64,000 nt of DNA. Origin: Pseudoalteromonas luteoviolacea (GTDB taxonomy: Bacteria; Pseudomonadota; Gammaproteobacteria; Enterobacterales; Alteromonadaceae). Numbering within the stretch: the first letter of the stretch is position 1; each line of letters starts with the position of its first letter. Under the pieces are notes generated by a model. That model was given only the letters and a program-made list of their open reading frames with translations. It had not been told where the DNA came from and did no database searches. The stretch lies in contig NZ_CP015411.1 of the NCBI RefSeq assembly GCF_001750165.1, positions 304,501-368,500 of the forward strand. Reading direction: 5' to 3'. Shown piece by piece: positions 18,950 through 28,321 of this stretch. Position numbers and translations under genes: made by a program.

Positions 18950-19551
18950 AACTTGATATCAAAGCATTGCAAGAAATCGATTGGAATGAAGTTGAGTTAG
19001 ATAATATTGGCGAGTGGCCACTCCCTGTTAAAATATTATGTTGTGCTTTGGTTGTCTTGATCATGTTGATCGTTGGTTACACAATGCTGGTATCATCTTC
19101 GATTGATAGATATGAAGCCTCTGTCAATAAAGAAGAAGAGCTGCGCAAAAGTTATCGGATCAAATATGGTCGTGCAAATAATTTAGAGCTATATCGACAG
19201 CAAATGCTGGATATGGAAGATCAATTCTCTCAGTTGCTGAGAAAGCTTCCAACTTCAAATGAAACGCCTGGTTTGTTAGATGATTTAACTTATGTAGGGA
19301 CTTCGAGTGGTCTGACATTTTTGAAAATTGGCTGGTTACCGGAAGTAAAAAAAGAGTTTTATACAGAGCTACCTATTAATCTTGAAGTGGTCGGTACTTA
19401 TCATGAGTTTGGCGAATTTGTCAGTAAAGTTGCTCAGTTGCCTCGAATCGTGAGTTTGCACGACTTTAGAATTGAAAATGCTGGAAATAACTCATTGGTC
19501 TTTGGTGTAGTTGCAAAAACGTATCGATATGAGCAAGGAGAGAGCCAATGA
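18946..19551 (+). CDS. pilO: Type IV pilus assembly protein PilO
   Basis: A 201-residue inner-membrane partner of PilN. TM helix at about 30-52 (LCCALVVLIMLIVGYTMLVSS), a coiled coil (about 57-100) and a periplasmic domain with LPRIVSLHDFRIE. The start is a GTG at 18946 overlapping the pilN stop (GTGA), with AGGAG at 18931-18935. It ends in an ATGA overlap with pilP. Confidence 0.96.
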   Translation: MKLDIKALQEIDWNEVELDNIGEWPLPVKILCCALVVLIMLIVGYTMLVSSSIDRYEASVNKEEELRKSYRIKYGRANNLELYRQQMLDMEDQFSQLLRKLPTSNETPGLLDDLTYVGTSSGLTFLKIGWLPEVKKEFYTELPINLEVVGTYHEFGEFVSKVAQLPRIVSLHDFRIENAGNNSLVFGVVAKTYRYEQGESQ

Positions 19552-20087
19552 TGCGTCTAGCTCCGGTGTTCTGTTTAATGCTGTTTTTAGTAGGGTGTAA
19601 TGATGATACAGCGGAGCAAAAGGAATATATTGATAGAGTGCAGGCAAGTGCAACACCTTACATTGATCCGATTCCCGAAATGATGAGCTTTGAGCACTTC
19701 CCATATCAAGCCTCAGATCAACGCAGTCCTTTTGTGGCTCCACAGCCAGAAGTGATAGAAAATAGGTTAGTACAAATAAAAAACTGCTTGCATCCTGATC
19801 CAGAACGAATGCGAGATCCGCTTGAGAAATTCCCGTTGGACAACCTTGTTATGAAAGGCATAATTGCCACCGCTGCGACAACTTGGGCATTGATCAAAGC
19901 CGCAGATCAGGGTTTATATCGTGTGAGAGAAGGGCAGTATATGGGGCTCTATCATGGTGAAGTGGTAGGTGTACACTCTGATAGAATTGAGTTAATGGAA
20001 CTTATCCCCGACGGTTCTGGTTGTTGGAAAGAGCGACTTACAACAGTTGAGATGCCAGAAGCTGATGAAATGGGCGCGAGTGAATAA
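19548..20087 (+). CDS. pilP: Type IV pilus assembly lipoprotein PilP
   Basis: A 179-residue lipoprotein. The signal MRLAPVFCLMLFLVGC ends in a lipobox with Cys at about 17, followed by Asn-Asp-Asp. The C-terminal beta domain contains LDNLVMKGIIATAATTWALI and YMGLYHGEVVGV, typical of PilP, which links PilNO in the inner membrane to the PilQ secretin. Start overlaps the pilO stop; pilQ follows after 12 bp. Confidence 0.95.
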   Translation: MMRLAPVFCLMLFLVGCNDDTAEQKEYIDRVQASATPYIDPIPEMMSFEHFPYQASDQRSPFVAPQPEVIENRLVQIKNCLHPDPERMRDPLEKFPLDNLVMKGIIATAATTWALIKAADQGLYRVREGQYMGLYHGEVVGVHSDRIELMELIPDGSGCWKERLTTVEMPEADEMGASE

Positions 20088-20099
20088 TAAAAAGGTGAT

Positions 20100-22139
20100 A
20101 TGACTATGACGCGCAACTTAGCAAATAGTTTTGCGAAGACACTGATTGGCGGTGCATTTTTAGGGACTTCGATGCTCTCTTATGCGATCCCTATGCTCTA
20201 TGATGTACGCTATAACCCGATTGATACTGGTGAGACCGAGCTACAATTGGTGTTTGATGAGCAGTTAGAAGGGGAGCCTCAAGTACAAGTACTTAATGAC
20301 CCGGCGCGTTTGGAATTGTTTTTTTCTGGTGCAGAATTTGAAGAAAGTCTTAAGCAAATGAAAATTAACACCGCAGGGATCCGTGCAATAAATAGCACAA
20401 TGGAAGCTGATGGGTTTAGGATATCGATTGTACTTGAAGAGTTGAAGCTTTATAAAACCACGGTTAAAAATAACTTGGTGTACTTACAAGTGTCAGACCA
20501 GCCTATACCTGATCCTGAGACTCAAGAACAAATCAATCAATATATTAATGGTATTCAAAGCATAGACTTCAAGCGCACTAGCGAAGGAGCTGCACAGATC
20601 TTGGCATTTTTAGATTCTGCTCAAAGTGCCATCGATGTGCAACAAGTCGGTGATAAGATAGTTGCAGATTTTCATCATATTAGTATTCCTGATGAACATT
20701 TGTATGAATTGGATGTAACTGACTTTGGCACTGTGGTCAGCAGAATTGAGACCTTCAGAGAAGAGACTAAAACTCGTATTGTGATTGAGCCCAACGCCGC
20801 GTTTAAGTTCAATTATCAGCAGTTAGATAATATTTTTACTTTAACTGTGGAAAAAGATAGTAATGAGTTTAAATTTGGCGAAAATAAGTCATATCAAGGA
20901 CAACCAATCACGCTGAACTTCCAAGATATTCCTGTGCGTTCGGTGCTACAGATTATTGCTGATACCAATAACTTTAATTTAGTGACCAGTGATTCGGTTT
21001 CAGGCAATATCACCTTACGATTGGATGGTGTTCCTTGGGATCAAGCGCTTGATGTTGTGCTGCGGGTCAAAGGTCTTGATAAGCGGATGGAAGGCTCAAT
21101 TCTGATGGTGGCGCCTTCTGAGGAGTTAAGCGCGCGCGAAGCCAAAGAGTTGCAGGCCAAAAAGCAAGTTGAAGAGCTTGAGCCTTTATACACTGAATAC
21201 ATTCAGCTCAATTATGCCAAAGCACAAGAGTTTTCGGATTTACTGAAAACAGACGTAAACTCAATCATTAGTTTACGTGGTAGTGTGTCTGTTGATACAA
21301 GGACAAACACTTTATTGATTAAAGATACAGCTCGCAGCATCGAGAGTATCAGACGCATGGTTGAAAAGCTGGACGTTCCGGTAAAGCAAGTCCGCATTGA
21401 ATCTAGAATGGTGACAGTGACGGATAATATTCAAGAAGATTTAGGGATCCGTTGGGGGTTTAGTGATCAACAAGGTAATGATGCACTATCAGGCAACTTA
21501 ACTGCAGCTGACTTGTTATCTGGGGGGACTATCCCAGGGCTCGAAGATAGGCTAAATGTCAATTTACCTGCGCCAGCAACAGCGGCCAGTATTGGCATGC
21601 ATATCGCTAAACTATCAGATGGAACGTTAATTGATCTTGAGTTATCAGCTTTAGAGCAAGAGAACAAAGGTGAAATTATCGCGACACCTAGCATTACAAC
21701 AGCGAACCAGAAAACGGCGCGCATTGAGCAGGGTACGGAAATCCCATTTGTGGAGGCATCTTCAAGTGGTGCGACAGCGGTGGAGTTTAAAAAAGCAGTA
21801 CTAAGCTTAGAAGTGACGCCGCAAATAACGCCTGACAATAAAATTATTTTAGATTTAATTATCACTCAAGATACACGAGGTGATACAGTACAGACCGCAA
21901 ATGGTCCCGCGGTTGCGATTAACACTCAACAGATCCAGACTCAAGTATTAGTTGATAATGGTCAAACAGTTGTACTTGGTGGTATTTATCAGCAAGAAAC
22001 TACAAATGCAGTGAGTAAAGTACCGCTTCTTGGGGATGTCCCATACCTTGGTGTGTTGTTTAGAAACACCAAAGAGATTAATGAAAAGAAAGAGTTGTTG
22101 ATTTTTGTCACGCCCAGAATTATGAATGAAAATTTGTAA
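20100..22139 (+). CDS. pilQ: Type IV pilus secretin PilQ
   Basis: A 679-residue outer-membrane secretin, the exit pore for the pilus. Signal peptide about 1-30. AMIN-type beta regions lie at about 30-250. The STN/N-domain is at about 265-330 (PITLNFQDIPVRSVLQII), followed by an N1 domain (TEYIQLNYAKAQEF). The secretin domain occupies about 430-679, with VPLLGDVPYLGVLFRN near the end. ATG occurs at 20100 and 20106; the AAGGTG at 20092-20097 is better spaced for 20106, giving a protein two residues shorter. Confidence 0.97.
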   Translation: MTMTRNLANSFAKTLIGGAFLGTSMLSYAIPMLYDVRYNPIDTGETELQLVFDEQLEGEPQVQVLNDPARLELFFSGAEFEESLKQMKINTAGIRAINSTMEADGFRISIVLEELKLYKTTVKNNLVYLQVSDQPIPDPETQEQINQYINGIQSIDFKRTSEGAAQILAFLDSAQSAIDVQQVGDKIVADFHHISIPDEHLYELDVTDFGTVVSRIETFREETKTRIVIEPNAAFKFNYQQLDNIFTLTVEKDSNEFKFGENKSYQGQPITLNFQDIPVRSVLQIIADTNNFNLVTSDSVSGNITLRLDGVPWDQALDVVLRVKGLDKRMEGSILMVAPSEELSAREAKELQAKKQVEELEPLYTEYIQLNYAKAQEFSDLLKTDVNSIISLRGSVSVDTRTNTLLIKDTARSIESIRRMVEKLDVPVKQVRIESRMVTVTDNIQEDLGIRWGFSDQQGNDALSGNLTAADLLSGGTIPGLEDRLNVNLPAPATAASIGMHIAKLSDGTLIDLELSALEQENKGEIIATPSITTANQKTARIEQGTEIPFVEASSSGATAVEFKKAVLSLEVTPQITPDNKIILDLIITQDTRGDTVQTANGPAVAINTQQIQTQVLVDNGQTVVLGGIYQQETTNAVSKVPLLGDVPYLGVLFRNTKEINEKKELLIFVTPRIMNENL

Positions 22140-22289
22140 TGGTGATAAATTAACAAATAAAGGTGGAATTTGCGCCTTTTGACTTGAAATGTTGAATAGA
22201 ATACTGAGATAATCCCCTCCTTAATTTTGGGGCCAGGTCGTTAGGCGGGGTTTTATTTCAAATTTTAGAGTCGTTTGTACTAAATAGAT

Positions 22290-22808
22290 ATGGCTGAGAA
22301 ACGTAATATATTTCTAGTAGGCCCTATGGGGGCTGGTAAAAGCACAATTGGTCGTCACATTGCCGATCAGTTACACCTTGAGTTTTTTGATTCAGATCAA
22401 GAGATTGAGCGCCGCACAGGTGCTGATATTGCTTGGGTCTTTGATATCGAAGGAGAGGAAGGTTTTCGTAAGCGTGAAGAGACTGTTATTTCAGATTTGA
22501 CTGAAAAGCAGGGCATTGTGCTGGCTACAGGCGGTGGTTCTGTGATCAGCAAAGAAGTGCGCAACAAACTGTCAGCTCGTGGGATTGTAGTATATTTAGA
22601 AACACCCATTGAAAAGCAAGTGGCTCGAACACAGCGAGATAAACGTCGTCCTTTGTTGCAGACTGGTGAAGATTCAAGAAAAATTTTAGAAGATTTGGCT
22701 GAGCAACGAAATCATTTATACAGCGAAGTGGCTGATATCGTTGTACGCACTGATGAGCAAAGTGCGAAGGTAGTCGCAAATCAAATTATCGATAAGTTAG
22801 ATTTTTAA
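22290..22808 (+). CDS. aroK: Shikimate kinase I
   Basis: A 172-residue enzyme phosphorylating shikimate to shikimate 3-phosphate in aromatic amino acid synthesis. Walker A GPMGAGKSTIGRHIA at about 11-25, shikimate-binding DSDQEIERRTG, GGGSV (about 80-84) and the lid arginines in RDKRRPLL are all present. It begins a run aroK-aroB-damX-dam. A possible weak hairpin with CCCC/GGGG arms lies in the 150-bp gap after pilQ. Confidence 0.97.
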   Translation: MAEKRNIFLVGPMGAGKSTIGRHIADQLHLEFFDSDQEIERRTGADIAWVFDIEGEEGFRKREETVISDLTEKQGIVLATGGGSVISKEVRNKLSARGIVVYLETPIEKQVARTQRDKRRPLLQTGEDSRKILEDLAEQRNHLYSEVADIVVRTDEQSAKVVANQIIDKLDF

Positions 22809-22837
22809 TTGCCAATATAAAAAAGGAGGGTGTAGTG

Positions 22838-23908
22838 ATGCTTGAATTGAATGTGGATTTAAACGAGCGGAGCTATCCCATCTATATTGGACAGGGTCTG
22901 CTATCTGACAAAGGGCGATTGATTGAGCATATTGGTCAAACTCGCCCTGTTATAATTAGCAATGAAACCATTGCTCCTCTGTATCTTGAGTTGATTGAGA
23001 CACAGCTGAGAGATTTATCCCCCTTACACTTTATTATCCCAGATGGTGAGCAGTACAAATCACTCGAATGGTTTGAGAAGATCTGTGCATTCTTACTTGA
23101 GCATAATTGCGGTAGAGATACGTGTTTAATCGCTTTAGGTGGGGGGGTAATTGGTGACTTAACCGGGTTTGTAGCATCAGCGTATCAACGCGGCGTGCCA
23201 TTTATTCAAATACCTACCACATTACTTTCTCAGGTCGACTCATCAGTTGGTGGAAAAACAGCGGTCAATCATCCCTTGGGGAAAAATATGATTGGTGCAT
23301 TTTATCAACCAAAAGCTGTATTTATAGATACTAATTCGTTGACAACATTACCTGCACGAGAGTTTGCTGCCGGAATGGCAGAAGTTATCAAATATGGTTT
23401 GATATATGATGCAAATTTTCTAACTGTTCTTGAAGAGAATGCAGGGCGTTTAAAGTCGCTAGATACTGCCAGCTTGAATCAGATAATTTATCGTTGTTGT
23501 GAGATCAAAGCTGAAATCGTTGCTAAAGATGAAAAAGAAGCCGGACTGCGTGCGTTATTAAATCTTGGTCATACATTTGGTCATGCTATCGAAGCGCAAA
23601 TGGGTTATGGCAACTGGTTACATGGCGAAGCTGTCGCGGCAGGTATTATGTTGGCAATGGCATTAGGGCAGCAGCGCGGCGATATATCTGAGCAAGAAGT
23701 TGAACGTGTGTGTGTTTTACTTAAACAATATGACTTACCAACAGCTCCCCCTAAAGATATGACTGCTGAGCAGTTTATCCATCATATGCGTAAGGATAAA
23801 AAGAACAAAAAAGGCAAAATAAGATTCATATTGCCAACATCAATGGGCGTGTGTGCCTTGGTAGATGATGTGTCTGATGACAGTGTGGGTCATTTAATAG
23901 GGCAGTAA
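22838..23908 (+). CDS. aroB: 3-dehydroquinate synthase
   Basis: A 356-residue NAD- and metal-dependent enzyme converting DAHP to 3-dehydroquinate. Motifs: ALGGGVIGDLTGFVAS, QIPTTLLSQVDSSVGGKTAVNHPLGKNMIG (quoted here in its two blocks QIPTTLLSQVDSSVGGKTAV and NHPLGKNMIG), metal ligands in NLGHTFGHAIE and HGEAVAAG. A GTG at 22835 directly precedes the ATG at 22838; the AAGGAGGG at 22823-22830 suits the ATG slightly better. The stop overlaps the damX start (TAATG). Confidence 0.97.
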   Translation: MLELNVDLNERSYPIYIGQGLLSDKGRLIEHIGQTRPVIISNETIAPLYLELIETQLRDLSPLHFIIPDGEQYKSLEWFEKICAFLLEHNCGRDTCLIALGGGVIGDLTGFVASAYQRGVPFIQIPTTLLSQVDSSVGGKTAVNHPLGKNMIGAFYQPKAVFIDTNSLTTLPAREFAAGMAEVIKYGLIYDANFLTVLEENAGRLKSLDTASLNQIIYRCCEIKAEIVAKDEKEAGLRALLNLGHTFGHAIEAQMGYGNWLHGEAVAAGIMLAMALGQQRGDISEQEVERVCVLLKQYDLPTAPPKDMTAEQFIHHMRKDKKNKKGKIRFILPTSMGVCALVDDVSDDSVGHLIGQ

Positions 23909-25371
23909 TGCAGTCACAAATATTGCCGAGTCGTGCTGCCTTGGTTGATAGAATTGCAATGCAATTTGAATATGGGCAGAGCTTAATTTGTTTAGTTGGT
24001 AACTCTGGCTTAGGAAAGAGTTACCTAGCAGAAAGTTTTATAACCGATAAATATAGCGACTTCTCCAAGGCTTTTATTCAATTAAGCGCACACTCCAAAG
24101 ATGTAGATGTGGTGCGCCAGCTGATGGAACATACTTTCCGTGCACCATTAGTGGATCAAAAGCTTTCCCTGACAGAAAACTTCTTTGTGCTCAATAGTGA
24201 GCAGCCTGCAGGACCGTGCTTATGGGTGCTTGATGGTGCCAGGCACTTGAGTGATGAACTAATTACTGAGTTGCAAAACTTGGTTGTACGTGCACCCAAC
24301 ACACTTTATGTCTTAGTGACGGCACAAGCTCCGAATATGCTGCCAAATGCACTGGATATTCATTTAGAGCCATTGTCACTTTTTGAATCGAAGCAACTAA
24401 TGAGAATGTTTTTTCCAGAGTTGCCTTCGGATGATGATCCTATCTTTTCAACATTTGTATCTGAAGCGCATGGAAACCCAAGCGTTTTACTTGATTGGCA
24501 ACAAGATGACCAGCAACTTGACCTGAGAGCGAATATGCCTTCAAAGGGAAAGCAGAAGCACTTCTTTATTGTTGCTTTTTCATTGATCTTATCGTTGTGT
24601 TTGATTGCTGCTTTATACAATAAGCAATTACTCGATTTATTGCAGACGAAGCGAGCTGTATCTGAGCAGACGGCGGTTGTTGTGACAGAGCCGACAGTAT
24701 TTGAGGCACAGCAAGTTTTAGAAGCGCAATCAACTCAGGTTGAGAGTACACCTTCATTTACATCTTCACATCTTTCTGAGGACGACACTGAAGAAAAAAA
24801 CACTGAAGAGGTATCTGCTATATTAGGTGCATTGTTATCAGAGCCGTTAGTCACTGAAACTGAAAAATCACACAATGTAGAGACAGCAAAGCCGACAGCG
24901 CCAAATGGCATTACAAGCCCTCAGGTCATCAGTAAGCCTGAGTTATCCGATATGCCTATTGTAGAAACGGTTTCAAATGAATCAAATGCATTACAAGAAG
25001 GCTTGCAACTCGATCAGCGACCTGACAGTGAGCCTGATCGGGAAAAGTTGACCAGAGAAGCAGCTGCCTTGTCCGTTAATGACAATAGTTGGTTCTTATT
25101 AAGGGCTGACACGGAATGGAGTATACAACTGCTCGCTGTGACCGATCAGAAGGTAGCAGTGGATTTCATCCAACAGCATGCTTTGGACAATGTAAAGGTA
25201 GCACAGGTGATTAGGAGTGGGCGTACATGGTGGTTTGTGACATTAGCACCATTTGCACAACTTGATGATGCGAAGGCAGCACGAAGCAAGCTAAGCAGGG
25301 ATTTATTAGCCGCGAAGCCCTTTTTTAAACGGATCTCTCAAATAAAGCAGCAAATCCAACAGTCACAGTAA
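23908..25371 (+). CDS. damX: DamX-like AAA ATPase / SPOR domain cell division protein
   Basis: 487 residues. The N-terminal AAA-type domain has Walker A LVGNSGLGKSYLAE (about 27-40) and Walker-B-like CLWVLDGA. One TM helix follows (about 215-235, FFIVAFSLILSLCLIAALY). Then come an acidic, Thr/Glu-rich disordered periplasmic linker and a C-terminal SPOR domain (about 395-487, WSIQLLAVTDQ and WWFVTLAPFAQLDDAKAAR). SPOR domains target septal peptidoglycan. The position between aroB and dam is the diagnostic context. Confidence 0.92.
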   Translation: MQSQILPSRAALVDRIAMQFEYGQSLICLVGNSGLGKSYLAESFITDKYSDFSKAFIQLSAHSKDVDVVRQLMEHTFRAPLVDQKLSLTENFFVLNSEQPAGPCLWVLDGARHLSDELITELQNLVVRAPNTLYVLVTAQAPNMLPNALDIHLEPLSLFESKQLMRMFFPELPSDDDPIFSTFVSEAHGNPSVLLDWQQDDQQLDLRANMPSKGKQKHFFIVAFSLILSLCLIAALYNKQLLDLLQTKRAVSEQTAVVVTEPTVFEAQQVLEAQSTQVESTPSFTSSHLSEDDTEEKNTEEVSAILGALLSEPLVTETEKSHNVETAKPTAPNGITSPQVISKPELSDMPIVETVSNESNALQEGLQLDQRPDSEPDREKLTREAAALSVNDNSWFLLRADTEWSIQLLAVTDQKVAVDFIQQHALDNVKVAQVIRSGRTWWFVTLAPFAQLDDAKAARSKLSRDLLAAKPFFKRISQIKQQIQQSQ

Positions 25372-25417
25372 AAAAAATAGTGTAAAATCCCGCTACTTTT
25401 GGGTAATTAGATCGATC

Positions 25418-26272
25418 ATGCAAAAAAAGACCAGAGCCTTTCTTAAATGGGCAGGCGGAAAATATAGTTTAGTGGAAGAGATCACTAAACGATTACGCAG
25501 TGCGAACAGTGAGGCTGATACCTTAGTTGAGCCTTTTGTGGGCGCTGGCTCTGTGTTTTTAAACAGTGATTTTAAACGCTATATTTTGAATGATATTAAT
25601 GCCGATCTGATCAACCTGTACAAAGAAATTCAGCGTGCGCCTGATGAGTTTATCAGTGATGCAAAAAAGTTATTTGTTGATCAGAATAACTGTGCTGAAG
25701 CGTACTATGAGTATCGCAAACAGTTTAACGAATGTGTCGACGTGTATGAGCGTGCTATCCTATTCCTGTACATGAATCGACATGGTTATAATGGCTTGTG
25801 CCGGTATAATCTTAAAGGCATTTTCAATGTCCCTTTTGGTAAATATAAAAAGCCTTATTTTCCTGAAAATGAACTGTATCATTTTGCTGCCAAAGCGCAG
25901 AATGCAACATTCACGTGTTTAAGCTATGAGCAGGTATTTAAGCGCTTGCCTGAAAACTCAGTGATATATTGCGATCCACCTTATGTGCCCCTCAGCAAGA
26001 CTGCGTCTTTTACAAGTTATGCTAAAGAAGGGTTTAACCTTGACGATCAGGCCCAACTGGCGAATTTAGCGGAAAAAGCTGCATTTGATACTGATAAACC
26101 AGTATTAATTTCAAATCATGATACTGTGTGGACGAGAAAGATCTACAGTGAGGCGTCGTTAGACGTCATTCAAGTCAAAAGAACAATTAGCCCTAAAGGC
26201 AATGCACGAAATAAGGTTAATGAACTGATGGCTTTATATAGTAAGGGAAAAGAACCTGTTCGCAGTCAATGA
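25418..26272 (+). CDS. dam: DNA adenine methylase Dam (GATC)
   Basis: A 284-residue N6-adenine methyltransferase of the alpha group. SAM-binding motif FLKWAGGKYSLV (about 8-19) and EPFVGAGSVF, catalytic motif DPPYVPLS (about 187-194). Length and sequence match E. coli Dam (278 aa). It would methylate GATC sites for mismatch repair, replication timing and gene regulation. The 3' end overlaps the convergent DUF2970 gene by 7 bp. Confidence 0.97.
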   Translation: MQKKTRAFLKWAGGKYSLVEEITKRLRSANSEADTLVEPFVGAGSVFLNSDFKRYILNDINADLINLYKEIQRAPDEFISDAKKLFVDQNNCAEAYYEYRKQFNECVDVYERAILFLYMNRHGYNGLCRYNLKGIFNVPFGKYKKPYFPENELYHFAAKAQNATFTCLSYEQVFKRLPENSVIYCDPPYVPLSKTASFTSYAKEGFNLDDQAQLANLAEKAAFDTDKPVLISNHDTVWTRKIYSEASLDVIQVKRTISPKGNARNKVNELMALYSKGKEPVRSQ

Positions 26273-26463
26273 CTTTGTGATACCGAGATAACGCTATTTA
26301 CCAGTATGATTAAACCAACCACGAATAGTATAACAAACACAGTACCAACCACTGCATAAGGCCAAAAGTTCGTTTTCTTAAAGTCGTGATGATATTTCTT
26401 GTTGCTTTGCACGCCAAACATAGCAGCGAGGACGCTCTGGAAGATGCTCAATAAAGTCATCAT
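26266..26463 (-). CDS. DUF2970 family small membrane protein
   Basis: A 65-residue protein. The N-terminal segment SIFQSVLAAMFGVQSNKKYHHDF matches the DUF2970 pattern, followed by one strongly hydrophobic TM helix (about 37-59). AGGA at about 9 bases before the double ATG supports the start. Function unknown. It is convergent with dam and tandem with the 97-residue gene upstream. Confidence 0.8.
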   Translation of the reverse strand: MMTLLSIFQSVLAAMFGVQSNKKYHHDFKKTNFWPYAVVGTVFVILFVVGLIILVNSVISVSQSH

Positions 26464-26483
26464 GATGCGTCCTGTTGCTTTGA

Positions 26484-26777
26484 CTAGATATCAGAAATGC
26501 TAGAACTGTCTTGCTGGTCATCAGAGCCAATTAGTAACTCTAATAAATCGAGGTAGTGAAATTGTGCATTACTACTACCACCAGTTAACCACGCATACCA
26601 GCTTGTGTGTGCCTCGCGCTTACAATGTTGTTCATTATAATTATAAGTCGCGCTGCTGCACTCACATTGGCTGGCCTGTGTCACTTCGATGTCGTCATTA
26701 CCAAAAGAAAATACACCTATCGAAACCACAGCCGCGGTTGCCAACAATACTGTCCGTGTTTGAAGCCATGTTGCCAT
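26484..26777 (-). CDS. Hypothetical exported or membrane-anchored protein
   Basis: 97 residues, not assigned to a family. The N-terminal helix (about 7-25, RTVLLATAAVVSIGVFSF) could be a signal peptide or anchor. Three cysteines (CECSS and a later EQHC) follow, then an acidic Ser/Asp-rich tail. A ribosome binding site GAGGGGAT lies just upstream of the ATG at 26777. It is 20 bp upstream of the DUF2970 gene on the same strand and divergent from rpe. It is a real gene by its start signals, but its role is unknown. Confidence 0.65.
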   Translation of the reverse strand: MATWLQTRTVLLATAAVVSIGVFSFGNDDIEVTQASQCECSSATYNYNEQHCKREAHTSWYAWLTGGSSNAQFHYLDLLELLIGSDDQQDSSSISDI

Positions 26778-26948
26778 AACTATCCCCTCAGCGATTAGCT
26801 ATCTATAAATAGTACACTATGGATATTTATTAAACAATCTATTTGTCAATTTTCTCTTTGGATTGTATCTAATTGGTACAGAGCTTAGCCGTGTATTTAT
26901 CTATTATTTGAGTTAAAGTAGCGCGACAGCAAATTTTAAGGGGATCTC

Positions 26949-27638
26949 ATGTCATTAGCGAATGCACAATCTGAATTTTTAATTGCGCCATCTATTTTAT
27001 CGGCTGACTTTGCTCGTTTAGGGCAAGATGTGGAGAAGGTTATTACAGCAGGTGCTGATGTCGTGCACTTTGATGTAATGGATAATCATTACGTACCGAA
27101 TTTAACATTTGGTCCAATGATTTGTGAGGCACTAAGAAATTACGGTATTAAAGCTCCAATAGATGTGCATTTGATGATTAAACCCGTAGATGCGTTGATC
27201 CCCGATTTCGCAAAAGCTGGCGCTGATATTATCACTTTCCACCCAGAAGCAAGCGAGCATGTTGATCGTAGCCTTGCACTGATAAAAGAACTTGGCTGTG
27301 AAGCTGGCTTAGTACTTAATCCTGCAACGCCATTACAATGTTTAGATTATGTGATGGACAAGGTGGACCAGATTTTATTAATGTCAGTAAACCCAGGCTT
27401 TGGTGGGCAAAGCTTTATTCCCAGCACTCTGGATAAGTTGAAGCAAGTTAAAGAGCGCATTGAGGCTTCAGGTAAAAAAATTCGCCTCGAAGTTGATGGC
27501 GGTGTGAAAGTTGAGAATATCGCAGAAATCGCTGCGGCTGGTGCTGACATGTTTGTTGCAGGTTCTGCTATTTTCAATCAACCAGATTATAAAAAAGTGA
27601 TTGATGCTATGCGTCAAGAATTAGCGAAGGTACGTTAA
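26949..27638 (+). CDS. rpe: Ribulose-phosphate 3-epimerase
   Basis: A 229-residue TIM-barrel enzyme interconverting ribulose 5-phosphate and xylulose 5-phosphate. Motifs: APSILSADFARLG, VHFDVMDNHYVPNLTFGP (catalytic Asp and metal His), VNPGFGGQSF and EVDGGVK. AAGGGGATCTC precedes the ATG. The stop overlaps the gph start (TAATG). Confidence 0.97.
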   Translation: MSLANAQSEFLIAPSILSADFARLGQDVEKVITAGADVVHFDVMDNHYVPNLTFGPMICEALRNYGIKAPIDVHLMIKPVDALIPDFAKAGADIITFHPEASEHVDRSLALIKELGCEAGLVLNPATPLQCLDYVMDKVDQILLMSVNPGFGGQSFIPSTLDKLKQVKERIEASGKKIRLEVDGGVKVENIAEIAAAGADMFVAGSAIFNQPDYKKVIDAMRQELAKVR

Positions 27639-28312
27639 TGAGTGTGTCAGGCATTTTATTTGATTTAGATGGGACGTTGGTCGACAGCGTAAAAGAGATG
27701 CATTTAGCACTGAACTTAGCACTTTCTGATGTGGCATTCCCAGTCGTATCTCAAGGGCAAGTGCAACAATGGGTTGGCAATGGCATTGATGTGTTAGTCA
27801 AACGCGGGCTGAGTTGCCATGTAGAGATTAACCCTGATCTATCCGAGGTACTAATCACACAAGCCATCGCGCGTTTTAAAGTACACTATCAGGAGTTAGT
27901 CGGCGAGTATGCAGAGTTATACCCCGGAGTTGAAATTGGGTTGTACGAGCTGGGCACTTTGCCCAAAGCACTAGTGACTAATAAAAATAGAGCATTTACC
28001 TTACAGTTATTGCAAAAGCTTAACATTGCAAAGCATTTTGATGTTATTGTATGTGGTGATGATGGAAACAAAAAGCCTGCCCCTGACTTGTTGCAACTGG
28101 CGTGCGAACAGCTGGGTATAAACGCTGAGCAAGCGATTATGATAGGTGACTCTAAGAGCGATATTTTAGCTGCACAACATGCACAGATACCTGTGATTGC
28201 AGTGAATTATGGATATAATCAGGGAGAAACACTCTCGCAGTTTAATCCACAGTACCTCTGTGAGCAGTTCTCAGATATAATTCCTATTTTTAGCAAACCT
28301 GAATTGATATAA
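27638..28312 (+). CDS. gph: Phosphoglycolate phosphatase
   Basis: A 224-residue HAD-superfamily phosphatase that removes 2-phosphoglycolate, for example from DNA repair. Motif I FDLDGTLVDS (residues 8-17), the Thr/Ser motif in LVTNKN, and motif III-IV KPAPDLLQLA with MIGDSKSDILAA. Translationally coupled to rpe and 9 bp from trpS. Confidence 0.94.
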   Translation: MSVSGILFDLDGTLVDSVKEMHLALNLALSDVAFPVVSQGQVQQWVGNGIDVLVKRGLSCHVEINPDLSEVLITQAIARFKVHYQELVGEYAELYPGVEIGLYELGTLPKALVTNKNRAFTLQLLQKLNIAKHFDVIVCGDDGNKKPAPDLLQLACEQLGINAEQAIMIGDSKSDILAAQHAQIPVIAVNYGYNQGETLSQFNPQYLCEQFSDIIPIFSKPELI

Positions 28313-28321
28313 AGGAACAAG

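Noticed and set aside
22140..22289. Terminator between pilQ and aroK
   Set aside because: CCCC/GGGG arms are present, but pairing is short and ambiguous; not strong enough to list as a feature.
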